The notes under the pieces are model-generated. The model made no database searches, was not told the origin of the DNA, and saw nothing but the letters and a program-made list of their open reading frames with translations. Source: Platanthera guangdongensis (Eukaryota; Streptophyta; Magnoliopsida; Asparagales; Orchidaceae). From it: a stretch of 64,000 bases of DNA. Location: the NCBI GenBank assembly GCA_039583875.1, contig CM077158.1:118169900-118233899 (forward strand). Reading direction: 5' to 3'. Shown here piece by piece: positions 21,813 to 33,012 of this stretch; the first letter of the stretch is position 1, and each line of letters starts with the position of its first letter. The position numbers were made by a program, and so were the translations under genes.

Positions 21813-22202
21813 CCCTCTATAGGGGAGATGGGATCCGTCTTCTGGCGAGGCGGAGAGTGAGTTCGCCAAGACCGCGACGGTGGAGTTAGTCTAGGGTTGA
21901 CGCCGACTGGGCGACCTGTCGGACTGAAGGAGTAGATCGCGTAGATCGCCCCCTGATTCTTTTGCCTCATGCAAGGAAAAATGATGCGCGGTTAGCAGGC
22001 CTAACCGCGCGGCCTGTGAGGGTGAGCTATGGGAATAGCCCGCCGTCTCGCAGGGCACGCAGAAGTTATGCGACCTGGGTGGACAGAAATCTATCCGCCT
22101 GACCTTGGACTTGTTGCGAACTCCAGGGAGTACCTGGAGCAGGGCGTGACTAGCCAGCTGGCTACCTTAGGAAGGATCGCCGATTTCTTGGTTAACAAGA
22201 GG

Positions 22203-24245
22203 GAGGTTACTCAAAGTAGACTTAATAGTCTGAGTAGATCTCTATGGTCAGCAAAAAAATCTATCCTTATGGGTTCAGGAGTGAACTATAAGGAGCCGGG
22301 TGCCATGAAGCTTCCCATCTACAGGAAGGAAGGTTTTGGCATCTAGATGGAGAGGGTTATGTTTTTTATGGAGGCAGCTGACCCTATAATTGTTATCACT
22401 GTCAAGGAATGTCCTTTCATCCCTATAAAGTGTAAGTTCTCAATTCAAATGTCCCGACACCCAAGACCTACTCTGAGATGACAAAAGATGAAGTTATTCT
22501 GTCCACTATGGACAAGATCGCACAAAATATAATTGTGATAGTCATAGATGACTCCACTTTCCAAAATCTAGTTCACTGGAAGATTGCAAAGGAGTTGTGG
22601 GTCACACTAGTGGTCTATATGGAGGGAATAAAGGAAGTGAGAGATGATAGGAAGTCCATGCTCAATCAATAGTATGAGGCATTCATGCAGAGCATGACTG
22701 ATTGCATAACTGAGTGTTATGAAATATTCTATAGGATTATCGATGAGCTAATGACATATGGAAGAGTCTTCAACAGTTATTAGCTGAATGACAAGTTTCT
22801 CAGGTCTCTAACTAGAGACTGGGATACTAAAATCTATGCCATCAGAGAGGTGTCAAAGCTTGCTGACACACCACCAGAAACTCTGTTTGGGAAGCTACTA
22901 TCCTATGAAATGCAGCTTACAGTAAGGAAAGAGGAGGAGAAAGTCAGTAAGTCTCAGGCCAAAGAAATATTTGTGGCCTTCAAAGCTAAAGCCACAAGGA
23001 AGAGCAGAAGAAAGACATCTTCTCCACCAAGGAGTGATGTTGAATCTGACTTAGAAAAATTGGAGACCAGCATATCAAACTATCGTATGTCGGATGAAGA
23101 CTTTGCTGCCTTCTCCAGGCAGTTACAAAAATTTATGAAGAAGAAACACTAGAAAAGTAGGCCCTCCACCTCCTCTCATCCCAAAGAAGACTACTACAAG
23201 GGCGGGAAGAAATCCTCTAAGGAGGATAGGTCTGGTTTGAAACCTAATAAACATGTTTCATCTAAAGTGGTTTGCTATTGTTGCAACAAGACAGGGCATG
23301 TAATAGCCAACTGCCCTGTCAAAATAAAGGAATCTAGTGAGAAGGACCCCAAGCAAAAAGGTAAGAAGAAGAAATCCTTCATTACCATGAAGAAAAAGAT
23401 CTGGACTGACTCTTCCTCTTAAGAGTCAAAAAAGAGAAGAAAATGATGAAGCCTACATTGGGCTGTACTTTGTTGAAGTAGAAGCTGAAGAAGCATACTT
23501 CATTAAGATGTTGGTTGCTATTGCGTAAGAAGTTGATGTAAATAATCCTGCTGTCAGGATTGAAGTCAGGGAACCTCTATCACAGTCAGATGGTGATACA
23601 TAGGTGGATGAAGAAGAAGAAGAAGACAGCTGCTGTTATAACCTAATGTCTACGTCAGATGAGGAATCCAGCTAGGAACAGCCTGGTCCACCAAAGGTGA
23701 ATTCTCTATCCAAGTCTTCTTCCGAGTCAGGCTATGAGGCCAGCCTAGATTATGAAGCTCATTCATCAAGAGATGAAGGAGATTCTGAGTCTGAGGAAAA
23801 TGTCAATTCTATAATTGAGAAATATGGTATCCTTTTGAGTGATTTCAAGGAAAACAAGATGCTAGCTAAGAATCAAGCTAAGGAAATTGCCTCCCTTTAG
23901 CTTGCTTCTTCCCAGCATGCTAATTCAGCATCATAGCTTGATAAGAAATTGAAAGAGATCAATGAGCTGGAAACTATTTCTTTAATTCAGATAGGTACCA
24001 TTGAGTACCAGGAAAATAGAATAAGGGACATGGAAGTGCTGCTGGAGAGAGAGAAAAGAAAAGTGACAATCTATTCAAAGCCCAGTTTAGTGCTTCCATT
24101 AACGGACACCTAAACTTCACAGATGGTAAGAAGGGGTTGGGTTTCAAAGGAAGCACTAGTGTTGCCAATACTAAAAGGAAGGGTAAAGCTCCAGTGTAGC
24201 CACTAGCCTCCAAGCCTCCAATTCCTTTCATGAGAGTTGATGAGG
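22203..24245 (+). pseudogene. Ty1/copia gag, copy 2
   Basis: Copia gag from about 22306 (MKLPIYRKEGFGI). The capsid-type domain runs to about 22930 (DEVILSTMDKIAQNI, DDSTFQNLVHWKIAKELW, EVRDDRKSMLNQ, LNDKFLRSLTRDWDTKIYAI). A Lys/Ser-rich linker and an intact CCHC zinc knuckle at about 23271-23312 (CYCCNKTGHVIANC) follow, then an acidic Ser-rich tail. Most of it stays in one frame to 23422, broken by TAG stops (for example after SMLNQ at 22669, where copy 1 has CAG). A frameshift follows. No protease or pol follows; the sequence changes to an Athila-like scrap near 24250. Confidence 0.8.
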
Positions 24246-24257
24246 AATTTTATAGTT

Positions 24258-24535
24258 TTAAAAATATATCCAAACTATAATCCCGAAATAGGCAAGCGTA
24301 CATATCAAAATATAGTATAGAAATTGTCATATTAGACTCGGGGCCTGTTGAGTACTTCTACACATGCAAATTAATATTTTTTTATTTAATAATAAAATGA
24401 CTAAATTTAAACTACAGCTAGAAAGCAAAATAAAATATAGTACTTGATCTAGGATCCCCTTGGATTAAAATGAACCTTTATGAACATAAAGTACGCAAGA
24501 CTCTTAAATTGCTCACCCGACCGTGGAGGTTCCTA
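24258..24535 (-). repeat. degraded Athila-like LTR fragment
   Basis: AT-rich, but in the same order as the Athila-type LTR at 51065-51370 it keeps a GCAAG-GTACATATC block, an ACTCGGGGCCTGTTGA block and a final CCGTGGAGGTTCC. The match is patchy, so the call is tentative. No coding sequence. Confidence 0.4.
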
Positions 24536-25622
24536 AAGTACAAAAGTGTCTACGGAGAGGGTGCTGATGACATCTTTAAACTTTCCAACTTCTTCACAAG
24601 TTTTGAAATTACTTTCATCAGCTCTTTTGTCTAGTAGAATCTGATTATGAGCAAGGGTGACTGAATATTCCATAACAGTACCAATGCTTGTGATTGTATG
24701 ATCTATAGTTTTTCCACCTATTTGAAAGAGTTTCTTAAATTCATCGGTGTTGTTTTGGATTTCAGCAAATCCTCGACTCATTTCCTTTTCCAATTGAGTC
24801 ATTTTCTCAGTGACAACTTTAAGAGAATTATCTAAATAGTCTCTTGGGGCAGCTAACGTAGCTTCAATATTGCTTAGTATATTATCTTCAGGAAGTGTTG
24901 TAGGCTGATTGGAGGGAGGAGGCATAGCAAGGGCTGTCCATGGAGAAATTTCTTCAATTACAACTGTGGAGGTAGAGGCTTTTTTTTGTTTACAGTGCTG
25001 TCCTCTTCTTCAGTATCTGAGGACGGCAAGGAGGGAATGATCAATTGAAGACATGGAAGTTTTTGTTCAGCAGCTTCTACTGGAATGTCATCTTCTGAAT
25101 AATGAATTAAAATAACTTCATCATCATGTAAATCTTCAGGAGATCTCTCAAGTTCATGTACAAGTGATTTTTCAACTTCCGGAGATTTTTCTATTTGAGG
25201 AGGAGACTTTGCTGGAGACTTTGCTAGTTGTTCAGGAGACTTAGGAGATGTTGTTGGAGATGAAGGATGATCTTCAGTAATAGATAAGGGGGGCTCTTTG
25301 GAAGATAATTCCTCTATCATCCTAGTAATGTCATCATCAGTGGACAAAATTTGATGTTGAGCCTAGACATCTCTCAGGTTTTCAGCATCTGGAAGATCAT
25401 CAGCTACAGGAAATACTGTGTCTTCTGTATGCAGCAGAGGGGAAGTGGCAGCAATAGCTGATGGAATTAAGGATGCAGCAGGTCGATTGATTGGAGCTGA
25501 AATTTCTGAAGAGATTGGTGCTAGAGCTGGAGTTGGCTGGGCTGAGACAGATGGGGCAAGCTCCCCCTCAATAACTGAATCAGTTATCTCATAAGAAGGA
25601 GGAGATGGGGTCCTTTCCACAT
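24536..25622 (-). pseudogene. SIRE-type downstream reading frame, fragment
   Basis: Three adjoining minus-strand open stretches (25620-25363, 25347-24958, 24925-24533) read as one Ser/Pro/Glu-rich protein. It has repeated KSP motifs (SPKSPEQLAKSPAKSPPQ) and ends in a charged, helix-prone segment (YLDNSLKVVTEKMTQLEKEM) that could form a coiled coil. Composition and order resemble the post-pol frame of the SIRE element at 27400-30606. It is probably part of another SIRE copy, into which the element at 25623 inserted (flank CACAT). Function unknown. Confidence 0.5.
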
Positions 25623-26426
25623 TGAAAGATATGGTATATCACTGATACCAATAGAAGGATAAATGATAGATCTGATTTACTATAGAGAGGGGTTAATTGA
25701 GTAATTAAACTTTTGGATATTTTAATTTATATCAGGGTAATAAAATAGGTGATACTATAGCAGTATAACGAAAAATATAAACTAAGCTAAACTATCACAA
25801 CAAAGAAATCTATCACAGCAAAGCAAGAACAGAAAGAAAAAAGGCAACCAGACGACACAAGAATTTTATAGTGGTTCCCCAACCTGGGTACATTAACTCT
25901 TCTACCACCCTGGTAGGAATCCACTATCAGGTTTTTTATCAGGTGACTACCACCACAAGATCTATTTCTAGGGAGATCTCACAACCCTTTGAGCTTTTGA
26001 TCAGGTGCCCAAAAACCAAGAATAAAATTTTTAAGGGAGTTAACAAACACTTTGTACAAGAGGTTAAGAGAGAGTTGATGGTATCTTCTCTTTCTCTAAT
26101 CAACAGAGAAGACTAGTGGATTGTTGTTGTCAAAGCTCCTTCTGAAATAATTTGGAGCCTTGCTTAGGGTGTAGGTCTTCAACCTTGTCTTGAAATGATG
26201 TCCAGGAACTTTCTAACTGATTGAAAGTTGTTGTCCTTGAATGTTCCTGGAGTAGAAGTTCAAGAAGACTCTTGATATTTTGTTTGTTCTTCTTCTTCAG
26301 TCTTCATTAAGAGTAAGGGGAAAATAGGTTGTTTTCTGCACAGGGAATTTCATCTATCTGTGTATTCTCTGTTAGTTCTCTGGTTGTTCTCTGTATTCCT
26401 TTCTTTCCATCTGAAAAGAAAAAACT

Positions 26427-26434
26427 CTTTTATA
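26427..26434 (-). promoter_or_regulatory. SIRE LTR TATA box
   Basis: TATAAAAG on the minus strand, within the LTR and about 270 bp downstream of the hairpin cluster. In this 3' copy it would drive transcription out of the element. Confidence 0.5.
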
Positions 26435-26699
26435 TTCTGCTGTCAAATTCTCCTTTGAATTTTGAATTCCAAGCATTGATTGTTGATTGTCTGGAGAATG
26501 AAAAACGGCTGGAGAATATAATCTTTAATGAGTTTCCCCAACTGTCCCAATAAATAAAGCAAGTAATTAACTCTAATGAAGACAATAATTAATGCTGCCA
26601 ATAACATCTATATTCAAGAGAATATGTGCATTAATTACTCAGAAAATTACACCTAAATAAAATACAAAATAAAGACAGAAATAAAGAAAAACTCAAAGT

Positions 26700-27035
26700 C
26701 TGGCTTGGACAGAATTCGTTGACCTTTGAACAGATTTTGTCGACCGGAGATCCATGTTCGTCGAGCTGAGAAATCTTGTTCGTCGATCTGAGCTCAGCGA
26801 ACTGTATTATGGAAATATGTTGCTAATTCTGTGGTCCAAGTTCGTTGAGCAGAGAATCTATCTTCGTCGAGATGAGTTTAGCGAAAAATAAACTGGAAGG
26901 AATCTGTTGAAGCTGAACACCATATTTAGTCGACCTGAGCTCGAGTATCGTTGAGCTCAACATAGAGAATTAACTCTGAGTTCGTCAATCTGAGATCTAC
27001 AATCGTCGATCTGAGTTCGAAGAATTTCGAACTAA
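26700..27035. repeat. TCGTCGA/TCGACGA hairpin cluster in SIRE U3
   Basis: Diverged copies of a motif of about 23 bp whose ideal form is TTCGTCGA, a CTGAG-type loop, then TTCGACGAA. Examples: 26778-26802 (GTTCG ... CGAAC), 26759-26771, 26983-27030. Spacing is irregular (30-60 bp) and several arms carry C-to-T changes, so this is an older cluster. The same motif occurs at 30665-30990 and 34395-34645 in this element. Confidence 0.75.
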
Positions 27036-27395
27036 TAATTTTGAACATTGAATCTTCTAAGTCTCGAGTCTCCTGAAGTCTTCTGTGGGCTGGTCCATGA
27101 ATGTTGAACCTAATGACTAGCCTATACTATAGGACTCAAATACTTGACCCTGGCTATAAAATGTGGGTCAAAACCATCCTAGTTAGTGAACCTATCGCAA
27201 ATCCAACTAGGGATCCAACAATTTCGCCCTATTTGGGTGAGGTCACTAATATAAACAAAAGAAAATAATCACAAAGCAAAAAAATAAAATATAACTGGCA
27301 GAAAATTTAAAATATCCAGCAGATATGTACATAACAGGAGCTTTGTGACAGTTTAAACTAATAGAGTTCAGGAATATAAAAACTAAGCAGAATAT

Positions 27396-27644
27396 TCATT
27401 TGTTCTTCTTGGCCTTTTCTTTATCAGTTTTGTTAGAACTTTTAGAGGGCTGTCTAAATTTGATTTCTCTGTTGGGATTGGCAGCTTCTCTTTTTGACAT
27501 AGTCATGTCTGCTGCTCCAATAATATAAAGAGATGTTGCTCTTGGTACCACATCCTCTGGATGCAGATTCATATAAGCATTTACATTGAAGAATTTGTTA
27601 GCATTATGATAACTTATCAATTCTTCTCTCCTGTAGGAAGACAT
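27396..27644 (-). pseudogene. SIRE downstream frame, C-terminal block
   Basis: 82 codons ending in a basic tail (KSSNKTDKEKAKKNK), preceded by SYRREELISYHNANKFFNVNAYMNLHPEDVVPRA. It lies between the 3' LTR and the foldback insertion, in a frame different from 28178-30469. It may be the end of the post-pol protein or a separate small frame. I do not recognise the family. Confidence 0.4.
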
Positions 27645-27831
27645 GGTAGTGTATTATGATGTATCTTTGCCTTCCTTTTTTAGCTTTGTTAATGAGAGAG
27701 AGTCCAACTAACTCTTGAAATATGGCCATTCTAGCAGTTGTTTCTTGTTCAGGATCCACAAAGTGGATTGGAGGAGATTCTGGCCTTTTTAGACTGTTAT
27801 CTTTTTCAGATTTATCAACTTCAGATACTAT

Positions 27832-28174
27832 GTAACAACCTTGGGAGGACCCCTAGCGCCGCCCGGCCCACCAGCAGCCCATGGAGGACCCATGACACCA
27901 TGGTGGTACGGCCGGAATATACAAGGCCTGCAGGCTGTACAACCCAAAGCATCTCCGGCCTGTTTATTAGCACGGTGCATTGTTGCCACGGGGTCTCGAA
28001 CCCGCAACCTTGATAAGAAGCCTTTAATACCACTCCTCATCAGCAACTAAGATGCACTTTTTTGTAATGACCTAGGGAGGACCCCTAGCACTGCCCGGCC
28101 CACCGTGGTGCCACGGGTCCTCCATGGGCTGCTGGTGGGCCGGGCGGCGCTAGGGGTCCTCCCTAGGTCGTTAT
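27832..28174 (-). mobile_element. foldback element with a tRNA-like body
   Basis: 343 bp flanked by the duplication ATACTAT (27825-27831 and 28175-28181). About 60 bp at each end are inverted repeats (GGAGGACCCCTAGCGCCGCC facing its complement, continuing through CCCGGCCCACCAGCAGCCC). The right end also holds a second inverted copy of the first 42 bp (28063-28104), so it folds on itself. The middle has a pol III B-box-like sequence on the minus strand (GGTTCGAGACC, 27992-28002) in a tRNA-like context with GAGGAGTGG and GGCTTCTT blocks. It has no open frame. It may be a SINE/foldback composite; family unknown to me. Confidence 0.75.
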
Positions 28175-28177
28175 ATA

Positions 28178-30606
28178 CTATCTGTTGCTTGTCTGGCTTC
28201 TAATGTTGTTATTGTTGTCTGCTGCTGCCTGAATGTCTCTGCTGGCTGCTCTCTTGGAATTGAGATCTTGAAGATCTGCCTTGTTGACTTTGGTAGGTTT
28301 GAGTAAAGGAGGTTGATCTTTGAGAAATATTCCATAAAGCACCTGCTGCTGGAGGAGGAGGAGGAGGAGGAGGACCTCTCCAATTCCTTTGAGAGTGAGG
28401 AGGAGGAGAGTACCTTCCACTTTTCTTCCTATCTTTCTGGTCATTCTTAGATAGCCACATCCAATTAAGCATCCCTGGGTAAGGAGGGATCTTCTGCAAG
28501 ATGTAGTAGGGAGTGTCTGCATTGGGATTTGCCTTTGGAACAGCCTTAGCAGGAGCTTTTCTTTTCTTAGCAACTTTCTTCTTTTCTTTTGAGTTATCAG
28601 AATCATCAGGGTCTTCATCATTATTGTCATCATCAGATGATCCTGAGGATTGTCATATAAAGCATCAATTGCCTTCAGAATATCTTTGGATATCTGCTTC
28701 TCAGCCTGAGGCTGTACTAGAAGTTCTGTTTCTACAATACTTTCAAAAACAATCAAACTTTCTTCTGCTATATTAGCAAGAATAATATCATCTAGAATAG
28801 GTAAAGGACTATCTTCCATCTTATAGGTAGGAGGGGAGATAACCTTGGGACGAGAAATAGCCTTGGGGGTTGATACTGTTGGAGGCTCTGCTACTACAAA
28901 ACTTATCTTAAGTTGCTTAACAGCTGCAAGGCTTATTGGAGAAGTATAGGGGACTATAACCATAGAATGTTCTGTTCAAACTTCAGAAAGATTATTCATA
29001 TAGGTTGTATCAAAAGAATTTAACAAATAAAATAAATCAACTGTGGGATTGATAATACAATCACCAATATTTATAATCTCTTCAGTTTCTACTACTTTAT
29101 CTATACAGATCATATCAAAATCAAAAACAAAATCAGTCACAACTTCTGTAGTCAAATGTACATCTACATCTGCATCTGTCTGCAAAACTGTTGTATCTAC
29201 TGCTGTTGGAGGAGAGGAAACTGGAGCTTCTTCATAGGATATCTCCCCCTGCCTGGTTTCAGAGGGTCCTGAAGCCAGGCCCCCAGAAGAAGGGACAGTG
29301 GAGGCAGCAGAGATGATGGTAGAGAGGGATTCAATAGAGTCAGCAAGAGGTTTAATGGCATCTACTATAGGTTTTGAGATGAGGGGAGTGAGGAGTTCCA
29401 GAAGAGATGGAAGTGAAGGGGAATCCATTTCCATAAACTCAGAGTGTGTCTGAGTTGATACATGGAGGATGGATGATGAAGGGAAAGTGGTGATGTCTAG
29501 CATTTGCTCATCATGAGGAGATGGTGAATTTATGGGTGATGAGAGTAGATTAAAAGATGGAATAGATGAGAGGTTATGGAGGGGAATGTCATCCAGAGGA
29601 GGAGGAAGTGGGGATGGAGGTGGTGTAGTATGTTCTGGAGATGGAACTGGTGTTGGTAGATCTTGAATTTGTATGGGTTGATGCTTAGGAGATGGAATTG
29701 GTAGAGTTGATTGATGTGCAAGGGATTGAATTAGTATGGGAGTATGAGTTGGAGAAGAGGATGGTTGTTGAGATGGAGGTGTAGGTATCTGGGAGGATGG
29801 AATGCTGGTGGAGGGGGACATCTTCTGGGGGTGGGGGATCAGCTATTCCAGCTCTTGTACCCTCATAACCTCTAGAAGAGGTTGAATCTTTACATGGCTT
29901 TGAGATAGTCCTCTCGCACCTTCCAAATAAGGCATAAGTAACCCTTTTGGAAGCATTGATGAATATGGATGGGTGACCAGGGATTCAACAGCTTTTTCCT
30001 ATAGGAAAATGCCCAGAACTCTTCCAAAACAAACTTATTTCTCATTATTCTTCTTCTTTATCAAATGAAACAGTAGTTTTCTCCAATTAACTGATTTCTT
30101 CTCAACCAGAGCACACTTCACTAGAAACTGGTGCCTGGTGATATAGTCATGGGCTGTGTGTTTGCCCAACAGAACTTTCCCGACAACATCAGCAACGAAT
30201 TTGTATTCAGACGACAAATTCTTCTTTAGTAATTTATTAGGGTTTTCTCCAGCATGACCAATTTTAATCAGCATGTTATCATTTTAAATATTAGCCATTT
30301 CAATATCTTCATCACCATTCATCAACCCGAAAATTTCATTTAACACGGTGGGGTTTAGAGAAATCTTGTTACCAGATATAGTCCCGGTCATTGTGTCTGC
30401 ATCTGGAGTTGAGGAGGTAAATACCCATTCTCTAATCTCTGTTGATGTTATCTTGATTCTGTTTGTCAAGAAGTTTTTTAGTTGTTGGTCATCAAATAGT
30501 TTCAGTATATCTAGAAAAACTTGATCAGATGTTGGATGGATTCAAAATCGATGTCGAAACCCATATCAAACATCATCGCCGCCAAAGAGCTCGCTGGAAT
30601 CACCAT
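28178..30606 (-). pseudogene. SIRE post-pol reading frame (function unknown)
   Basis: A long frame after pol, typical of SIRE elements, where it has been called env-like. A start ATG lies at 30606 (MVIPASSLAAMMFDMGFD). After an early frameshift, the stretches 30469-30284, 30274-30035, 29821-28976 and 28963-28178 are all in one frame, separated by stops. The N-terminal third (ITSTEIREWVFTSSTP, FVADVVGKVLLGKHTAHDYITRHQFLV) resembles a domain often annotated as plant transposon protein. The centre is Ser/Pro-rich low complexity (SQIPTPPSQQPSSSPTHTP). The end is Lys/Leu-rich and probably frameshifted. No signal peptide or membrane segment is convincing, so an envelope role is not supported here. 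Confidence 0.6.
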
Positions 30607-30664
30607 TGTTCTCCTGTAAAAGAAAACAGAGAGATCAAGTGCAAGGGGAACAGAAAGTGCTAGA

Positions 30665-30990
30665 TAGAGCTCGACGAAAACCTAGATATATGGTTTTCAG
30701 AATATGGAGCGGTAGACTCCGTCCGATGAAAAAATAAAAAATTCTTCGATCTGGGTTTGACGAAATATTTTATTGACAAAAGAGTTCGTCGATCTCAGTC
30801 TGAAGAAGGGAAAAGTTTTCGTCGATCTCCGGACGGTAAAAACGTTTCTGAAGCAATATCGTCGTTCTCCGTTCGACGAAAAGAATTTCACACACAGAGA
30901 GTTCGTCGATCTCAGGTTGACGAATTTCTCAAGAACTTTTCTCAGTTTGTCAATCTCCGTTCGACGAACTGTGGCAAATTCTTCGACCAC
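30665..30990. repeat. hairpin cluster between pol and the downstream frame
   Basis: Seven or more units of about 23 bp, for example TTCGTCGATCTCAGGTTGACG at 30900-30923 and TCGTCGTTCTCCGTTCGACGA at 30869-30890. The arms TTCGTCGA/TTGACGAA or TTCGACGAA surround a CTCAG or CTCCG loop. It lies just after the RNase H end (31001) and before the start of the next frame. It is better kept than the U3 cluster of the same element. Confidence 0.85.
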
Positions 30991-31000
30991 AGGTAGAAAA

Positions 31001-31435
31001 TTAAATTAATGCATCTCCATTGATCATACCTAGCTGATTTATAAGGAACAAATGTCTCTTCTCATACAAGGGTTTGGTGAAGATATCTGCCTTTTGCAAA
31101 TCAGTAGAGACAAAGGTGAGATTAATTTTATTTTTGTCTACACACTCTCTAATGAAATAATGTTTGACATCTATATGCTTAGTCCTACTATTATGCACTG
31201 GATTCTGTGCAATAGAAATTGCACTTGTATTATCATAAAGTAGAGTTGAATTATTTAAGTTGACACCATAATCTAGGAGTTGGTTCTGAATCCACAATAT
31301 CTGCGAACAGCAACTGCCAGCTGCTATATATTCAGCTTCTGCTGTTGAGGTGGACACAGAAGTTTGCTTCTTGCAAAACCTTGACAGTAGCCTATCACTA
31401 AGGAACTGACATGTCCCTCATGTGCTCTTTCTATC
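31001..31435 (-). pseudogene. copia RNase H (SIRE element)
   Basis: The C-terminal RNase H of pol, open from 31357 to 31001: STSTAEAEYIAAGSCCSQIL (the catalytic Glu-containing AEAEY), then LLYDNTSAISIAQNPVHNSR, the Asp-containing segment, and RTKHIDVKHYFIREC. It degrades the RNA strand of the RNA/cDNA hybrid. The upstream join to RT at 31435 needs a frameshift; otherwise the domain end looks sound. Confidence 0.85.
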
Positions 31436-32515
31436 TACTCTACATCCAGCAAAATCAGCATCGAGTATCCAGTTAACTCAAATTCTGACTCAGTTTGATA
31501 CCAGAGTCCTAAATTAGGGCAACGCTTTATATATCTTAAAATCATTTTCAAAAAAATAAGGTGAGATTCTTTAGGGTTCACCTGGAACCTAGCACAAAGG
31601 CATGTAGCAAACATAATGTTTGGTCTACTTGCTGTAAGATATAATAGGGAGCCAACAATGACCCAATATAATTTCTGATCTATAGGTTTCCCATGTTCAA
31701 CAGAATCAATTACATCATTGGTAGCCATAGATGTTTTCTTTACAGAAGCATCAGCCATCCCAAACCTTTTTATTAGCTCCTTAGTATATTTAGATTGTGA
31801 TAAAAAGATGTCATCAGGGGACTGCTTCACTTGGATACCAAGGTAGTAGGAGAGCTCACTCATGCTACTCATTTCAAACTTGGAATGCATAAGGTTGGTG
31901 AACCTTTTACATAGTTTGGAATCTGTAGAACCAAATATGATGTCATCTATATATATTTATACTAACAATATATTATCATGATGATGCTTTATAAATAAAG
32001 TCCTATATACTATGCCACTAGAAAATTTATGCCCTCAGAGAAAGCTAGCTAAGGTTTCATACCAAGCTCTTGGAGCCTGCTTTAGACCATAGAGAGCCTT
32101 ATACAATTTGAAAACATAAGAGGGATGAGCAGGAGAAATAAAACCTGGTGGTTGTTCTACATAAACCTCTTCTTTGAGTTCACCATTTAGAAATGCACTC
32201 TTGACATCCATTTGGTATACAGTGAACTTCTTGTAGGCTGCATAAGCAAGGAATATTCTAATAGCTTCAATCCTTGAAACTGGGGCAAATGTTTGGTCAT
32301 AGTCTATGCCTTCCTCTTGTTTGTATCCTTGAGCAACTAGTCTGGCCTTGTTCCTTATGATAAGACCATGAGCATCTAGCTTATTTCTAAATACCCATTT
32401 AGTTCTAATGACTGGGTAGTCTTTGGGCCTTGGAACTAAATCCCAAACTCTACATCTCTCAAATTGGTTGAGCTCCTCTTGCATTGCAATAATCCAGTGT
32501 GGATCATGCTAGCCA
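31435..32515 (-). pseudogene. copia reverse transcriptase (SIRE element)
   Basis: Copia-type RT. N-terminal fingers/palm at 32484-32035: [75 protein letters not shown]. The active-site block near 31940-31960 reads IYIDDIIFGST, with a stop a few codons before it. The thumb (MSELSYYLGIQVKQSPDDIF, KYTKELIKRFGM) lies at 31890-31435. The catalytic DD is kept, but the frame is broken by at least one stop. Confidence 0.85.
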
Positions 32516-33012
32516 TCATTAATGGATTGGGGCTCAGTTTAAGATATGAAGAGGGCATGCATCAAGTCCCGGTGGAGTTAATGCTATGTATGCACACCAA
32601 TACAAATGTCTCCAATCACTTGAGATAAATGGTGATCTCTAAGTGTGACAAATTCAGTAGGAGGAGTTGGTTGAGCAACAGCTTGGGGAATTAATTCCTC
32701 TTGTGGAATTATAGCTGTTGTTTGCTCTACACTGAGTTTGGTGTCTTCAACTTCACTATATTTAGCAATATGTGTAGAAGGATGTGCAACAACCCCATTG
32801 GTGAGTGTCAATTCATCCAATTTCTCACACAGATTTGGTTCCTGCAAAGTCTCACTGGAAGAAGGAATCTTCTCCTTGTAAAACATGTTAGTTTCATCAA
32901 ATGAAATGTGAATATATTCTTCCATTTTCATAGTTTATTTATTATAAACCCTATAAGCCTTGCTTACTTGGAAATATCCAAGAAAAATTCCTATTTCAGC
33001 CTTGGCTTCAAA
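32516..33012 (-). pseudogene. integrase-RT linker of SIRE pol
   Basis: The open stretch 32931-32584 is an acidic Pro/Thr-rich linker (SSSETLQEPNLCEKLDELTL, QPTPPTEF, LRDHHLSQVIGDICIG). The last block is the conserved PSQIIGD-like lead into RT seen in copia pol. No catalytic motif lies here. Confidence 0.65.

Larger units (their letters stand above)
13600..22197 (-). mobile_element. gag-only Tat-like Ty3/gypsy retrotransposon
   Basis: Direct LTRs at 13600-15388 and 19421-22197, flanked by the duplication AGAGG (13595-13599 and 22198-22202). The only gene I can recognise in the 4-kb interior is gag on the minus strand, so this too is non-autonomous. The gag carries the CEFH...GH zinc-binding signature seen in Tat/Ogre elements. 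The LTRs differ by nearly 1 kb because of repeat copy number and a segment missing from the left LTR. I could not match a primer-binding site next to 19421 to a tRNA I know. Confidence 0.85.
19421..22197 (-). repeat. 5' LTR (right copy) of the Tat-like element
   Basis: 2777 bp, plus strand from TATTGATGCG to GGTTAACA. It contains a TATA box on the minus strand (20181-20191) and, upstream of it in transcription, two different hairpin arrays. Sequence outside the arrays (19430-19900 and 21815-22197) matches the left LTR closely (13610-14090 and 14997-15388). Confidence 0.85.
25623..27220 (-). repeat. 3' LTR of the SIRE element
   Basis: 1598 bp, minus strand from TGTTGGATCCCTAG at 27220 to ATATCTTTCA at 25623. 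The stretch 25623-26310 matches the 5' LTR at 36414-36570 plus 38453-39005. It has a TATA box at 26427-26434 and hairpins at 26700-27035 upstream of it in transcription. Confidence 0.85.

Noticed and set aside
20482..21970. Pro/Arg-rich open frames of 100-170 codons
   Set aside because: They arise from the GC-rich 44-bp hairpin array in the Tat-like LTR and appear in opposing frames; no coding evidence.
27992..28002. A true tRNA gene in the foldback element
   Set aside because: Only the B-box region is convincing. The A box is imperfect and no cloverleaf can be drawn by eye.
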